A stretch of DNA of 49,916 nucleotides from Nitrospirota bacterium (lineage in GTDB: Bacteria; Nitrospirota; Thermodesulfovibrionia; Thermodesulfovibrionales; Dissulfurispiraceae). The stretch lies in NCBI GenBank assembly GCA_021847795.1, contig JAJZPZ010000006.1, positions 1 through 49,916 on the forward strand, in the 5' to 3' direction. The position numbers and the translations under genes were made by a program. The notes under the pieces are model-generated. The model was not told the origin of the DNA and made no database searches. It worked only from the letters and a program-made list of their open reading frames with translations. This document shows positions 8,093-17,867 of this stretch, in pieces (within the stretch, counting starts at the first letter, position 1; every line of letters starts with the position of its first letter).

Positions 8093-8650
8093 TTCCCGGT
8101 ATTCAAAATCATTGTCCGCATCCCGCAAGCACGGCAGCAGCCTGTCTTTTGCCGACAGGACCGGCGCTTCAACAGGCCAGTTGATGCCGATAGCAGGGTC
8201 GTTCCAGATGATTCCCCTGTCATGCTGAGGAGAGTATTCCCCGGTACACTTGTATATGATCTCCGCCGATTCGCTCAGCACGAGAAACCCGTGGGCAAAG
8301 ACAGGGGGGACATAGAGCATGCTGCGGTTTTCTGCGGACAGTTCAATGCCGGACCACTGCGCGTAGGTCGGAGAGCCTTTCCTGATATCAACCGCCACAT
8401 CAAAGATCCTTCCCCTGATGCACCTCACCAGTTTGCCCTGCGCATACGGGCCCTTCTGGTAATGAAGTCCCCGCAGCACTCCCCTGTCGGATTCCGAATG
8501 GTTGTCCTGGACAAAATATTCCTTAATTCCTGCAGCCGCAAAATCGGAATGCTTGTATGTCTCCATAAAAAATCCCCTGCCGTCCTGAAAGGCCTTCGGC
8601 CGGACAACAATCAATTCAGGGATTCCCAGTGTTTTGAATTCAAAAGGCAT
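8072..8650 (-). CDS. rfbC: dTDP-4-dehydrorhamnose 3,5-epimerase
   Basis: The cupin-fold epimerase converts dTDP-4-keto-6-deoxyglucose to dTDP-4-keto-rhamnose. Family blocks are visible: FVQDNHSESDRGVLRGLHYQ near residues 46-65, VDIRKGSPTYAQW and VPPVFAHGFLVLSE. Length is 192 residues, slightly more than the usual 180-185. The extra C-terminal residues are encoded by the start of a family A repeat, so the repeat has replaced or extended the original gene end. It begins 19 bases after rfbA. Confidence 0.95.
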   Translation of the reverse strand: MPFEFKTLGIPELIVVRPKAFQDGRGFFMETYKHSDFAAAGIKEYFVQDNHSESDRGVLRGLHYQKGPYAQGKLVRCIRGRIFDVAVDIRKGSPTYAQWSGIELSAENRSMLYVPPVFAHGFLVLSESAEIIYKCTGEYSPQHDRGIIWNDPAIGINWPVEAPVLSAKDRLLPCLRDADNDFEYREGKENPK

Positions 8651-8669
8651 CGGTCCTTGTCGCCTCCCC

Positions 8670-9542
8670 TCAGCTCAAAAGATCCAGCAGGTATGTCCCG
8701 TATCCGCTCTTCTCAAGGGGCCGGGCAAGTTTCAACAGCTGGGCCTTCTCAATGTACCCCAGTTTATATGCTATCTCTTCAATACAGGCGATTTTCAGGC
8801 CCTGTCTCTTTTCAACGGTGGCGATAAATTCCCCGGCTTCCAGGAGGCTCTCATGGGTGCCGGTATCGACCCATGCATAGCCCCTTCCCATGAGTTCGGC
8901 CCTGAGCTTTCCCTGCCGGAGATATTCTTTATTGACGTCGGTTATCTCCAGTTCCCCGCGCTCCGATGGTTTTATCTCTTTCGCAACTTCCACGACGCCT
9001 TTGTCGTAAAAGTAGGCGCCGATTACCGCATACTTCGATCTGGGGGCCTTCGGTTTCTCCTCCAGGGACAGAACATTGCCGGAATTGTCGAATTCAATAA
9101 TACCATATCGTTCGGGATCATTTACATGGTAGCCGAAGATAGTGGCGCCTCCTTTTGTCTTAACATCGACAACGGCCTTATGCAGCAGTTCAGTAAGGCC
9201 GTGTCCATAGAAAATATTATCGCCGAGAATAAGACAGACATTATCATTGCCGATAAACTCCTCCCCGAGAAGAAAGGCCTCGGCAAGGCCGTTCGGGCTC
9301 GGCTGTTCCTTGTATGAGAAGCTGAGCCCCAGATGGGAGCCGTCATGAAACATATCCTTAAAGCGCGGCAAGTCCTGGGGAGTGGATATGATCAGGATGT
9401 CCCGTATCCCGGCAAGCATCAGCACGGACAGTGGATAATAGACCATCGGCTTGTCATAAATGGGCAGCAGCTGTTTGCAGACAGCCCTCGTGATCGGATA
9501 AAGTCTTGTGCCGCTCCCGCCTGCCAGGATTATACCCTTCAT
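8670..9542 (-). CDS. rfbA: Glucose-1-phosphate thymidylyltransferase
   Basis: The enzyme makes dTDP-glucose from dTTP and glucose-1-phosphate, the first step of the rhamnose pathway. The nucleotide-binding signature [11 protein letters not shown] is at residues 8-18, and the blocks [21 protein letters not shown] and EEKPKAPRS follow. The ATG at 9542 is chosen over one 12 codons upstream because the protein then begins MKGIILAGG, as in the family, with a GGGGGT ribosome-binding site about 6 bases before it. A family A repeat separates it from the upstream oxidoreductase gene. Confidence 0.95.
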   Translation of the reverse strand: MKGIILAGGSGTRLYPITRAVCKQLLPIYDKPMVYYPLSVLMLAGIRDILIISTPQDLPRFKDMFHDGSHLGLSFSYKEQPSPNGLAEAFLLGEEFIGNDNVCLILGDNIFYGHGLTELLHKAVVDVKTKGGATIFGYHVNDPERYGIIEFDNSGNVLSLEEKPKAPRSKYAVIGAYFYDKGVVEVAKEIKPSERGELEITDVNKEYLRQGKLRAELMGRGYAWVDTGTHESLLEAGEFIATVEKRQGLKIACIEEIAYKLGYIEKAQLLKLARPLEKSGYGTYLLDLLS

Positions 9543-9561
9543 CGGATACCCCCGATATAAT

Positions 9562-9690
9562 TTCCAAATCCTAAGCACGAAATTCCAAACAAATTAAAAA
9601 CTCTAAATTCAAAGGCCTCAAACAGGTTTTGGATTTTGAGCCTTCGGATTTGCCTGGAACTTGGAATTTTGAATTCAGGATTTTTCCTCA
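9562..9690. repeat. Interspersed AT-rich repeat (family A), copy 2
   Basis: It has the same layout as copy 1, with centre AGGCCTCAAACAGGTTTTGG flanked by complementary AATCC/GGATTT-like blocks. It lies between the oxidoreductase gene and rfbA, inside a minus-strand gene run. Confidence 0.85.
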
Positions 9691-10773
9691 CTTGTTCACC
9701 TGCGTGCATTTTACCATATCGAGCTTCATGAATCTCATGCAGCTGTTGCAGGATATGCAGTCCGCCTTTTCCTTGCCGTTGAGGAATTTCAGGGGCAGAT
9801 CAGGCTCCCTTATGAGCGGCCGGGCCAAAGAGATGAGGTCGGCATCTCCCTTCATAAGGATATCCTCGGCAAGCGACTGTGAGCGTATGCCGCCCACAAG
9901 TATGACCGGGACGCCCAGCTCACCCTTAAACAGCCTTGCGGCGCCCCTGAAATACGCCTCCTGCTCAGTGTTCATTATATTTACCTGCGCCGTCTTGCTG
10001 CCGGACTCGTACATTCCGCCGCTCACTTCGATGGCGCTGATCCCGAGATGCTCAAGGCGCCGGGCAGTCCTGACACTGTCCACGGCTTTCAGCCCGCCTT
10101 CGATGAAGTCGTCGGCATTCATCTTTATCATGATCGGGTAGCTGTCTCCAACCTCTTTCCTGATATCCTTATATATCTCTTCGAGGAAATGGAACCTCCG
10201 CTCCTCATCGCCTCCCCAGTAGTCATTCCGTTTGTTCGTATGGGGTGATAAAAATTCATTGATCAGGTAGCCATGTGCCCCGTGCAACTGCACGCCGTCA
10301 AACCCGGCATACAGCGCCCTTCGCGCAGCATCCCCGAAAGCCTCTATGATCTCCCATATCTCCTCGTTGGACAATTCCCGGGGGGTAATTTTTGTAGAAG
10401 GGTCGTATACCGCGGAAGGGGCGACAGGATTTTCCCCGCCGAGGAGCGCGGGAAAGCACTGCCTTCCGCCATGCACAAGCTGGATGATTATCTTTCCGTC
10501 AAGCCTGTGCACTGCTTCCGTGAGGTCCCTGAGCTTATCTATATAGTGGTCATTATGGATGCAGATCATCTGCGGGACCGATCTTCCCGATACATGGACA
10601 AGGGCGTTCCCGGTTATGATCAGGCCGGTCCCTCCCCTGGCAAGGTCTTCATAGAATTCCATCAGCGACCCCGTTACGAAACCGTCCACGTCCGCCCTTT
10701 TTTCGTAAGTGGCGGAACGGACTATGCGGTTTTTCACATCAAATTTTGCAAAAGAAAAAGGTTCAAAGAGCAC
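9688..10773 (-). CDS. NADH:flavin oxidoreductase of the old yellow enzyme family
   Basis: The 361-residue protein is an FMN-binding TIM barrel of the OYE type, using NAD(P)H to reduce an activated C=C or similar bond. Visible blocks are NRIVRSATYE at the N-terminus, QLVHGGRQ, HGAHGYLINEFLSPHTNKR with the substrate-binding histidines, and the phosphate-binding LVGGIRS. The C-terminus has CISCNSC plus a later Cys, the pattern that holds an iron-sulfur cluster in the dienoyl-CoA reductase branch. However, the C-terminal NAD(P)H-binding domains of that branch are absent, so it is a short single-domain form. It overlaps pdxA by 11 bases. The physiological substrate is unknown. Confidence 0.85.
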   Translation of the reverse strand: MLFEPFSFAKFDVKNRIVRSATYEKRADVDGFVTGSLMEFYEDLARGGTGLIITGNALVHVSGRSVPQMICIHNDHYIDKLRDLTEAVHRLDGKIIIQLVHGGRQCFPALLGGENPVAPSAVYDPSTKITPRELSNEEIWEIIEAFGDAARRALYAGFDGVQLHGAHGYLINEFLSPHTNKRNDYWGGDEERRFHFLEEIYKDIRKEVGDSYPIMIKMNADDFIEGGLKAVDSVRTARRLEHLGISAIEVSGGMYESGSKTAQVNIMNTEQEAYFRGAARLFKGELGVPVILVGGIRSQSLAEDILMKGDADLISLARPLIREPDLPLKFLNGKEKADCISCNSCMRFMKLDMVKCTQVNK

Positions 10774-11725
10774 CGTTCCCCCCCAGCAGGACCGCCGTTT
10801 TAATTGCCTCTATCATGCTCGATGGCTCGGCAATCCCTTTCCACGCAATGTCATAGGCTGTGCCGTGGTCGGGAGAAGTCCGGATGATCGGCAGGCCGAT
10901 AGTTGCATTGACCCCTTTATCGAAAGCTATCATTTTCAGCGGTATCAATCCCTGGTCATGGTACATGCAGACTATTATATCAAATTCACCTTTATAGGCT
11001 TTATGGAAAAGCGCATCAGCCGGATAGGGGCCTGATACCGGGATGCCGGCCGCCTGCGCCTCACGGACCGCCGGGGATATTTCCCGGAGTTCTTCCTCCC
11101 CGAAAAGCCCCGCCTCCCCTGCATGGGGATTCAACCCGGCAACGGCAATTTTCGGGTTCCTGATGCCCATCATGCCGCATGCCCTTTGTGCCAGGACGAT
11201 TGTCTTTGCAACACGTTCCCTTGTTATCATCCCGGGAACATTTCCCAGGGCTGTATGAATAGTTACAAGGATGACCCTCAAAGGGCCCCCCGCGAGCATC
11301 ATTGCATAGTCGCCGGTATTGGTAAGTTCGGCGAGCATTTCCGTATGTCCCGGCCAGGGGAAACGCGCCATTTTCAGCGCCTCTTTCGATATCGGCGCAG
11401 TCACCATTGCATCAACCGTCCGGTCCAGCGCAAGTTCGGCGGCCTTTTTAATATATGCAACAGAGGCCCTGCCGCCTGCCGCAGAAGGGCACCCTCTCTC
11501 AAAGCCACGGTAAGTGACCGCCCCGATATCGATAAAGTCGATGTCGTTCAGAGTGGCAGGTATGCCGAGTTTCTCAATAACCTCTTCCAGCACAGTCCTG
11601 TCCCCTACAAGCACCGGACGGCAGATTTCGGAAATCTCTTTCGCAAGGATTGCCTTGAGTGCTATTTCAGGGCCTATCCCTGCGGGATCACCCAGTGTTA
11701 TAGCGATGCGCTTCAGCAGGGCCAT
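10763..11725 (-). CDS. pdxA: 4-hydroxythreonine-4-phosphate dehydrogenase
   Basis: PdxA oxidises 4-phosphohydroxy-L-threonine in pyridoxal phosphate synthesis. The 320-residue protein opens with the family block ITLGDPAGIGPEI, and metal-binding histidines are visible in PGHTEMLAEL, DALFHKAYKGEFD and CMYHDQGLIPLK, with GLPIIRTSPDHGTAYDIA near the end. The gene starts one base after the lolA stop codon and overlaps the oxidoreductase gene, so these three are likely one transcript. PdxA-like enzymes can act on other hydroxy acids, but the match to the biosynthetic form is good. Confidence 0.93.
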   Translation of the reverse strand: MALLKRIAITLGDPAGIGPEIALKAILAKEISEICRPVLVGDRTVLEEVIEKLGIPATLNDIDFIDIGAVTYRGFERGCPSAAGGRASVAYIKKAAELALDRTVDAMVTAPISKEALKMARFPWPGHTEMLAELTNTGDYAMMLAGGPLRVILVTIHTALGNVPGMITRERVAKTIVLAQRACGMMGIRNPKIAVAGLNPHAGEAGLFGEEELREISPAVREAQAAGIPVSGPYPADALFHKAYKGEFDIIVCMYHDQGLIPLKMIAFDKGVNATIGLPIIRTSPDHGTAYDIAWKGIAEPSSMIEAIKTAVLLGGNGAL

Positions 11726-11726
11726 C

Positions 11727-12359
11727 TCACTGCTGAAGAATGTTCACGCCTTCAGGCGGATAGAATTCGAACACTTTTTCTCTGATGCCGGTATTGATCT
11801 GTACATCCTTGAGGGATATCTCGATCTTGTTCGCAAGATTGTCGGTAATAGTCATGCCCCCGATAGGGAAGCTGCCGGATGAGACAATAAGTTCGATGTA
11901 TGCAATGTTGCCCATGGGCTTTTTCGGCTTCAGGACAAGCCCTCCCTTGTTTGCCGACACCGCGAATTCTTTTTTGACGTTTCCCAACCCGCTCAAAAGG
12001 GCCAGGGGCGCCTGTCCGTAGGTCGCCCTGTCGAACTTTGCCGTAAAGACCTGCTTCTCATTCTTCTGGTAAATGATAATATCCTCGCCGGTAACATAGA
12101 TGACCTGCGGCTTGTTTCCCCCGTATTCCCATTTCATCTTCGGGGGTTTTATGAAAAACCGGCCCTTGTAGGCGTCGGTCCTTTTCAAATCTTTGATAAA
12201 GCTCTTCTGGGTAAAATTTCCCTTGATGTCCTTTATGTGCTCATACGCCTTCTGGATCCGCGCAACCTCATCATCGGCAGAAGCAGCAGCAGCGAGCAGC
12301 GGGTAACAAGCGACAAAGAAAAGAGATATGAGCAAAACCTTAAAAGCGCGTGTTTTCAT
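11727..12359 (-). CDS. lolA: Outer-membrane lipoprotein carrier protein LolA
   Basis: LolA carries lipoproteins through the periplasm from LolCDE to the outer membrane. The start at 12359 is supported by an AGGAGG site 4-5 bases upstream and gives a signal peptide (MKTRAFKVLLISLFF...ACYPLLAAAAS). The mature part shows the LolA blocks IKGNFTQKSFIK, GRFFIKPPKMKWEY and GGMTITDNLANKIEI. Length is 210 residues, close to the family norm. It lies between ftsK and pdxA in the same direction, a neighbourhood seen in several Gram-negative phyla. Confidence 0.9.
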   Translation of the reverse strand: MKTRAFKVLLISLFFVACYPLLAAAASADDEVARIQKAYEHIKDIKGNFTQKSFIKDLKRTDAYKGRFFIKPPKMKWEYGGNKPQVIYVTGEDIIIYQKNEKQVFTAKFDRATYGQAPLALLSGLGNVKKEFAVSANKGGLVLKPKKPMGNIAYIELIVSSGSFPIGGMTITDNLANKIEISLKDVQINTGIREKVFEFYPPEGVNILQQ

Positions 12360-12402
12360 CCTATCCTCCTGTAACACCTTGAAAGCCGGTACAGTTATTA
12401 TA

Positions 12403-14523
12403 TTACCTTCTCCCTAAAAAGTCCCTCGGTTTTCCCGCGCCCTTTGGCGGCCCGACGAACCCGTCCTCGGCGAGAAGTTCCATCATTGATGCGGCCCTGT
12501 TGTACCCGATCTTGAACCTCCTCTGTATTGAAGATATGGAGACCTCCCCTGCGGATTCCGCGAAATCGATCACCTTCTGATACATCTCATCACGTTCGTC
12601 CGCCTCGCCTGCCGCCTTTTCCTGGGCTTCCAGCACAACGAGTTGTTCAAAGATCGAGTAGTCCGGCCTGCCCTGCGATTTCACAAATCCGGTTATATCG
12701 TTTACTTCTGTTTCACTGATATATGCGCCGTGAATTCTTACGATCTTTACCCCGGGCACCATGAAGAGCATGTCTCCCATGCCGAGCAGTTTCTCCGCTC
12801 CCTGGCCGTCAAGGATTGTCCTTGAGTCTATTTTTGATGTTACCTGGAAAGATATCCTCGCAGGAAAATTCGCCTTTATCAGTCCGGTAATGACATCCAC
12901 AGAGGGCCTCTGCGTAGCCAGGATGAGGTGTATGCCCGAAGCCCGCGCCATCTGCGCAAGCCGCGCAATGGCGGTCTCCACATCGTTGGGAGCAGTGAAC
13001 ATGAGGTCCGCCAGTTCATCGATAAACACCACGATGTAGGGCAGCCTTTCTTCTTTGGGCGCCTGCCTGTTGTAGGTATCGATATTCCTGGACCCCTTTG
13101 CAGCAAGAAGCCTGTAGCGCCTTTCCATCTCGAAGACCATTTTCTTCAGGGCATCGGAGGCCTCCTTGGGATTGGTGATGACCGGGGAGATCAGGTGCGG
13201 GATGTCTGCGTAGGAGGACAATTCCAGCAGCTTGGGGTCGATCATCAGCATCTTCACTTCATCGGGCGAGGCCTTATACAAAAGGCTGACGATCATGGCA
13301 TTCACCGAAACGCTTTTCCCGGAGCCCGTGGCGCCTGCGACCAGCAGGTGCGGCATCCTCGCAAGGTCCGTAGCAACCGGGTTGCCGAAGATGTCCTTGC
13401 CCAGTGCAAGGGTAAGCAGAGAACTGCTCTTTTGGAAGTTGTCGGATGAGATTATTTCCTTGAGGACAACGGTTGCGCGCTGCCTGTTCGGCACCTCGAT
13501 GCCGAGGGTCGACTTGCCTGCAATGGGGTATACCCTGATGCTCGGGGCCTTCAGGGAAAGAGCGAGATCATCGGAAAGAGAGACGATCCTGTTTATCTTT
13601 ACGCCTGCGGCAGGCTCGAACTCGTACATGGTCACCACAGGGCCTGGATTGGCGCCCCGCACCTTGCCGAGGACCCCGAAATCGGCAAGCTTTCTTTCGA
13701 GCCCGGAGGCCGCTGCATTCAGCTCCTCTTTTGCCGGTCCCGATACCCCGGCGCCGGCCGCCAGGAAATCCAGCGGCGGGGTCCTGTACCCGTTTTCGCT
13801 GCGCGGCTCTTTCGGGGCAGGGACTTTTTCCCTGGGGGTTTTCTCCCTGGGCGGCTTTTTCGGAAGCGGCAGCAATGAGCCTTCGGCATCGACCACCTCG
13901 CCTTCAGGCACAGTGATGATGATGCCGGAATCACTGTCTTCAGGTCCCTGCGCCTTTAACGGTTGCGGCGCCTTTTTCCTCTCCAGGAAGTACGCGAACA
14001 GGGAGACGGGGCTCATCAGGATAAGAGATACGAGGATCAGGGTAATGCTGAAAATATATGCCCCGAGGTTCGAGAGCAATCCTGCGCAGGAGCTTGCCAG
14101 GAGCAGGCCGGAAATTCCTCCGGGAGGATCGATATGCAGGTGAATAACCTTTGCTGTAAGCTGGAAGAGCATGGAGAGGGCCGGCAGTAAAAGGATGGCG
14201 CCGAGCAGGTGTACCCTGCTTTTGCCCTTTCCCAGTATTCTCCTTATGCCGTAGAGGGAGAACAGCACAGGCGCCAGGTAACCGGACAACCCGAAACCTG
14301 AAAAGACGGCATCCGATATGTATGCCCCTGCAATGCCGCCGTAATTTCCCGGCCGGGCATTCGAAAAGGTGAAGAGAGAGGTCTCCCACCTGTTGTAGGT
14401 GACAAGGGAGACGGCAAGATAGATGCTGCCGAGCACCGCAATGACCCCTGCTACCTCTTCCATTCTCCTGTTGCCGGCAGGAGGTGTTTCCGGCACGCCC
14501 TGAGAGTTTATTGCTTCAGCCAT
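12403..14523 (-). CDS. ftsK: DNA translocase FtsK
   Basis: FtsK pumps DNA at the division septum and activates XerCD at dif during chromosome segregation. The 706-residue protein has about four N-terminal membrane segments (residues 25-190), a short proline/lysine-rich linker (about 195-250), then the motor. The Walker A motif AGATGSGKSVSVN, the Walker B-like YIVVFIDELADL and the block QGAEKLLGMGDMLFMVPG are visible. The C-terminal gamma winged helix (about residues 640-700) with GEVSISSIQRRFKIGYNRA reads KOPS signals. It overlaps the end of uppP by 16 bases and is followed by lolA after 43 bases. Confidence 0.95.
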   Translation of the reverse strand: MAEAINSQGVPETPPAGNRRMEEVAGVIAVLGSIYLAVSLVTYNRWETSLFTFSNARPGNYGGIAGAYISDAVFSGFGLSGYLAPVLFSLYGIRRILGKGKSRVHLLGAILLLPALSMLFQLTAKVIHLHIDPPGGISGLLLASSCAGLLSNLGAYIFSITLILVSLILMSPVSLFAYFLERKKAPQPLKAQGPEDSDSGIIITVPEGEVVDAEGSLLPLPKKPPREKTPREKVPAPKEPRSENGYRTPPLDFLAAGAGVSGPAKEELNAAASGLERKLADFGVLGKVRGANPGPVVTMYEFEPAAGVKINRIVSLSDDLALSLKAPSIRVYPIAGKSTLGIEVPNRQRATVVLKEIISSDNFQKSSSLLTLALGKDIFGNPVATDLARMPHLLVAGATGSGKSVSVNAMIVSLLYKASPDEVKMLMIDPKLLELSSYADIPHLISPVITNPKEASDALKKMVFEMERRYRLLAAKGSRNIDTYNRQAPKEERLPYIVVFIDELADLMFTAPNDVETAIARLAQMARASGIHLILATQRPSVDVITGLIKANFPARISFQVTSKIDSRTILDGQGAEKLLGMGDMLFMVPGVKIVRIHGAYISETEVNDITGFVKSQGRPDYSIFEQLVVLEAQEKAAGEADERDEMYQKVIDFAESAGEVSISSIQRRFKIGYNRAASMMELLAEDGFVGPPKGAGKPRDFLGRR

Positions 14524-15281
14524 ACTCCCATTATTATAACAGCAAGGAGAAATCTATAGTAGGCAAAAACATCCAGGGGGTGTTTCCTCAGGAAACTGAG
14601 GAGGAACTTAATGGCAAGGACACCGAAGATGAAAGATGCCGCAACCCCTGCAAAAATCACGTCGGCATGGAAGAATTCCGGGCTTTTCAGCAGTTTTCTC
14701 CCTTCCAGCAGCATTGCTCCACCTATTACCGGCGTGGAAAGGAGAAACGAGAACCGTGCAGCCGATTCACGGGAGAGGTCCCTGTAAAGGCCTGCAGTTA
14801 TCGTGATGCCCGACCTCGATACTCCGGGTATAAGCGCCAGGGCCTGCGCAATGCCGATAAAGATCGAGTCACCCGGGGAGACACGTTCCTTGCCTTTCCT
14901 GCTGTGCTTTTCCGCAACAAGCATGACCACCCCGACAAGCACCAGCGAGGCGACAATCACCAGCGGACTCCTCAGCGCGTGCTCCACTATCTTCTGCAGC
15001 AATATGCCTGCAACCCCAGCGGGCACTATTGCAATCGCCAGGTACAGCAGCATCCGCCTGTCCCGGATAAAGAGGTCCATCCAATCTTTATAGAAGCACA
15101 CCAGCAGGGCCAGAAGCGTGCCTCCGTGCAGCGCCACATCAAAAGGAAGGGTGTCAAGCTCTCCTCCCCACCCGAAAAACCAGGGGAAAAGGATCAGGTG
15201 TGCAGTGCTGCTTACCGGGAAAAATTCGGTAATCCCCTGTACAATGCCGAGAATGATTGCTTTGAAGATTTCAGTATCCAA
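14508..15281 (-). CDS. uppP: Undecaprenyl-diphosphatase
   Basis: UppP (BacA) dephosphorylates undecaprenyl diphosphate to recycle the lipid carrier for peptidoglycan and O-antigen, and confers bacitracin tolerance. This 257-residue polytopic protein has the catalytic block QGITEFFPVSSTAHL near residues 15-29 and the second block PGVSRSGITI. About eight hydrophobic segments are visible. Its 3' end overlaps ftsK. The pairing of a lipid-carrier enzyme, rhamnose nucleotide genes, lolA and ftsK in one direction points to an envelope gene run. Confidence 0.95.
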   Translation of the reverse strand: MDTEIFKAIILGIVQGITEFFPVSSTAHLILFPWFFGWGGELDTLPFDVALHGGTLLALLVCFYKDWMDLFIRDRRMLLYLAIAIVPAGVAGILLQKIVEHALRSPLVIVASLVLVGVVMLVAEKHSRKGKERVSPGDSIFIGIAQALALIPGVSRSGITITAGLYRDLSRESAARFSFLLSTPVIGGAMLLEGRKLLKSPEFFHADVIFAGVAASFIFGVLAIKFLLSFLRKHPLDVFAYYRFLLAVIIMGVWLKQ

Positions 15282-15297
15282 AAAACTCCCCTCTCAG

Positions 15298-15410
15298 AAA
15301 CAAATTCTAAATCCTAATATCTAAATTCTAAACAAATCAGAAACCATTTTGAATATTTGAATTTCGGCATTGTTTAGGATTTCGGATTTAGAATTTAGGA
15401 TTTCTCTTCA
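15298..15410. repeat. Interspersed AT-rich repeat (family A), copy 3
   Basis: Blocks such as CTAAATCCTAATATCTAAATT on one side and GGATTTCGGATTTAGAATTT on the other are complementary. It fills the gap between the TPR response regulator and uppP and touches the stop region of the regulator gene. Confidence 0.8.
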
Positions 15411-16589
15411 GATATCGAATTTGTCCTTTTCAGCAAGGGCCTTGAGGTCGGCAAAAATTTCCTTTGAAAAGGGGTTCAGCTCCCAGGCCTTCTTAATGGC
15501 CTCGATTGCCTTGCTCTTGTCGCCCATCTCCAGATAGGTTTTCCCCATATGGTAGCAAGCCTGGGCATTGCTCTCGTTTATTTTAAGGATTTCGCCATAC
15601 AACCCCAGGGCCTTTTCCGGCTGGCCCACTTTCCGGTATGCCTCTGCAAGGCTCTGCATGATCGAGGTGTCGGACTGGTTCTTGCTGTGGGTCTTGATCA
15701 GCACCTCCAGCGCCTTTTCGTTCTCGTTCTTCGACAGGTACATCTCCCCGAGCAGGTGCCCTGAAGTAGAAACGTCCCCCCTGATATCGGAATGCGCCTC
15801 TTTCAGCATGCCCTCTGCCTTGTCCGCTTCGCCGGATTTATAATAGAGCTTGCTCAGCGCAATGAGCCTCTCCGAGTTGGCGGGGCTTATGTTATGCGCC
15901 ATTTCGTAATATTTGATCGCGGACTCCATATCCCCGAGTCCTTCGTGTATTTCGCCGATGGCATTGTACGCTTTTACGAACATGGGCTTCTTGTCGATGG
16001 CCTCTTTATAATATTCGATGGCCTTGATCGTATCCCCCCTGGCTGCGGCCAACTGTCCGAAGCAGTACAGGATTGCAGGGGAACCGGGGACGATTTCCGA
16101 GGCCTTTGTAAGTTCCTCTTCCGCCGCCGGAAGGTCCCTGCTTTCGAAAGCCTTTTTGAAATTCTGCATATGGAGGTCCACCGAGGAGGGATTGAAGCGT
16201 TTGCTCAACACCTTCGCAATCTTGTCCTCAAGGGCGCCCATAATGAAGGGTTTTATAAGGTATTCGTTTGCCCCGCCCTCCGCTGCTCTCGCAACGGTCT
16301 CCTTCCTTGCTTCAGCAGTAACGAATACGAAACTGATATTATCGTATTTTGTATTTTCCCGCACGGTCTTAAAGAGCTCCAGCCCGGTCATTTCAGGCAT
16401 ATTCACGTCAGCGATAACCAGGTCGATCTTCACCGTCTTGATGATTTCCCAGGCCCTTTTGCCGTTTTCAGCCAGGACAACGCTGGTAAAGCCGAGCTTT
16501 GACATCATGCTGTTGATCGTTGCGCGCATGGACGCCTCATCATCCACGACAAGGCAATTTATTTTGAGATGTTCCATCGGGACTGACAT
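15408..16589 (-). CDS. Response regulator with C-terminal TPR repeats
   Basis: The 393-residue protein has an N-terminal receiver domain (about residues 8-130): acidic pair in VVDDEASMR, phosphoacceptor Asp in LVIADVNMPEMTG, Thr in FVTAEA and Lys in LIKPF. The rest is a helical TPR array (about 140-385) with repeated motifs such as AIEYYKEAIDKKP and AIKYYEMAHNISP. There is no DNA-binding output domain, so it probably acts by protein-protein contact. It overlaps the histidine kinase stop codon by one base (TAATG), which marks it as the cognate partner. A second Met at residue 5 is an alternative start. Confidence 0.88.
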   Translation of the reverse strand: MSVPMEHLKINCLVVDDEASMRATINSMMSKLGFTSVVLAENGKRAWEIIKTVKIDLVIADVNMPEMTGLELFKTVRENTKYDNISFVFVTAEARKETVARAAEGGANEYLIKPFIMGALEDKIAKVLSKRFNPSSVDLHMQNFKKAFESRDLPAAEEELTKASEIVPGSPAILYCFGQLAAARGDTIKAIEYYKEAIDKKPMFVKAYNAIGEIHEGLGDMESAIKYYEMAHNISPANSERLIALSKLYYKSGEADKAEGMLKEAHSDIRGDVSTSGHLLGEMYLSKNENEKALEVLIKTHSKNQSDTSIMQSLAEAYRKVGQPEKALGLYGEILKINESNAQACYHMGKTYLEMGDKSKAIEAIKKAWELNPFSKEIFADLKALAEKDKFDI

Positions 16590-17833
16590 TACGGTACGAC
16601 CTCCTCCAACGTTTCAGGCAAGTTGAATACAAATCTTGCCCCTCCCTCCCCGGAATCTTCAAGCCGGATACTGCCCCCGTGGGCCTGGACAACAAGCTTG
16701 CAGAATGTCAGCCCCAGTCCCGTAGTCACCTTTCTCAGCCTGGCGCCGCCTTCTGCCTGGAAGAACTTGTCGAATATTTTTTCCTTGAGTTCATCCGGCA
16801 CGCCCGGGCCCTGGTCGGTAATACTGACCACCAGCTCTCTTTTGTCCTCATCGTGCCCGATCCCGAGGGTGATCTTCGCAGCATCAGGGGAATGTTCAAT
16901 GGCGTTTATCAGGAGGTTCGAGATCGTCCGGCCTATCAGGTTCTCATCTATATAGCAGAGGTGCGGGCCGCCTTCCAATGCTGCTTCTATATTTCTCATG
17001 GAGAGGATATTCTTGAATGAGGCAACCTCCCGTTTCGCCAATTCATAAATGTCGGTTTCTTCCCTGAATATCTTTATTTTGCCCTCTTCCAGCTTCATTA
17101 CATCTAGGATGTTCATGACCATCCTCTGCATCTTATAGACATCATCAAGAGCGAGGTTCACGGATTCAAGCTGCTGCGGGGCAAGCGCATCGTAGCTCAG
17201 CATATCAAGATTGGCCATGATGGTGCTGATCGGCCCTTTCAGGTCATGCACTATAAAACTCGTCAGGTTCGTCTTCAACTCATCGGTCTTCACAAGCCTC
17301 ATGATCGTGTCCTCAAGCCTCTGGAGCTTGGCTTCCAGCAAGCCCTTGGTCTGTGCCGCATAGAGATAGATGGCGAGATGCCCGACCACCTCCACCGCTG
17401 TTTCCTGCTGCTTTTTCGTAAGCTGCCTGCCGCTCTTCGAGTCGGTAAGGTTCAGCACACCGATTTTCCTGTCGCAGTACTTAACAGGAAGGCTCAGGGA
17501 AAATTCAGAGGAATACCTGGTGGCGTCCAAAGGAATAAAGTAGGAGAGCCTCTTCTTGTCCGCATAGAACGGGGCGTCATCAATAAGCGCCCGGGTGGCT
17601 ATGGTCACATCCGAAAGCTTTCTCTTGAAACCGATGATGGCGGGGTTTGTCGCGGCCCTGACCTCAAGGGTAAGGTCCTCCTGATTGATAAGCATGAGCG
17701 AACATTTCTCAACCCTGAAATAGCCTGCCAGGAGGCTGACGATATCCTGCAGCTTGCTGTCGAACACCACAGCCTCCTGCAGCAAGATACTTCCTATCCG
17801 GTAAATCAGCCTCTCAATAGTAACGTTCGACAT
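16589..17833 (-). CDS. GAF-domain sensor histidine kinase
   Basis: The 414-residue cytoplasmic kinase has an N-terminal GAF-like sensor (about residues 10-165), then a dimerisation domain with the phosphoacceptor in FIVHDLKGPIS (near residue 193), and an HATPase domain with the N box LLINAIEHSP, G1 box DQGPGVPDEL and G2 box TTGLGLTFCK. No membrane segment is seen, so it senses an internal signal. It starts 34 bases after the RNase J gene and is coupled by a one-base overlap to the TPR response regulator. The ligand is unknown. Confidence 0.9.
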   Translation of the reverse strand: MSNVTIERLIYRIGSILLQEAVVFDSKLQDIVSLLAGYFRVEKCSLMLINQEDLTLEVRAATNPAIIGFKRKLSDVTIATRALIDDAPFYADKKRLSYFIPLDATRYSSEFSLSLPVKYCDRKIGVLNLTDSKSGRQLTKKQQETAVEVVGHLAIYLYAAQTKGLLEAKLQRLEDTIMRLVKTDELKTNLTSFIVHDLKGPISTIMANLDMLSYDALAPQQLESVNLALDDVYKMQRMVMNILDVMKLEEGKIKIFREETDIYELAKREVASFKNILSMRNIEAALEGGPHLCYIDENLIGRTISNLLINAIEHSPDAAKITLGIGHDEDKRELVVSITDQGPGVPDELKEKIFDKFFQAEGGARLRKVTTGLGLTFCKLVVQAHGGSIRLEDSGEGGARFVFNLPETLEEVVP

Positions 17834-17867
17834 AGGGTACTATAGCAAATTTCATATAACTTATCAC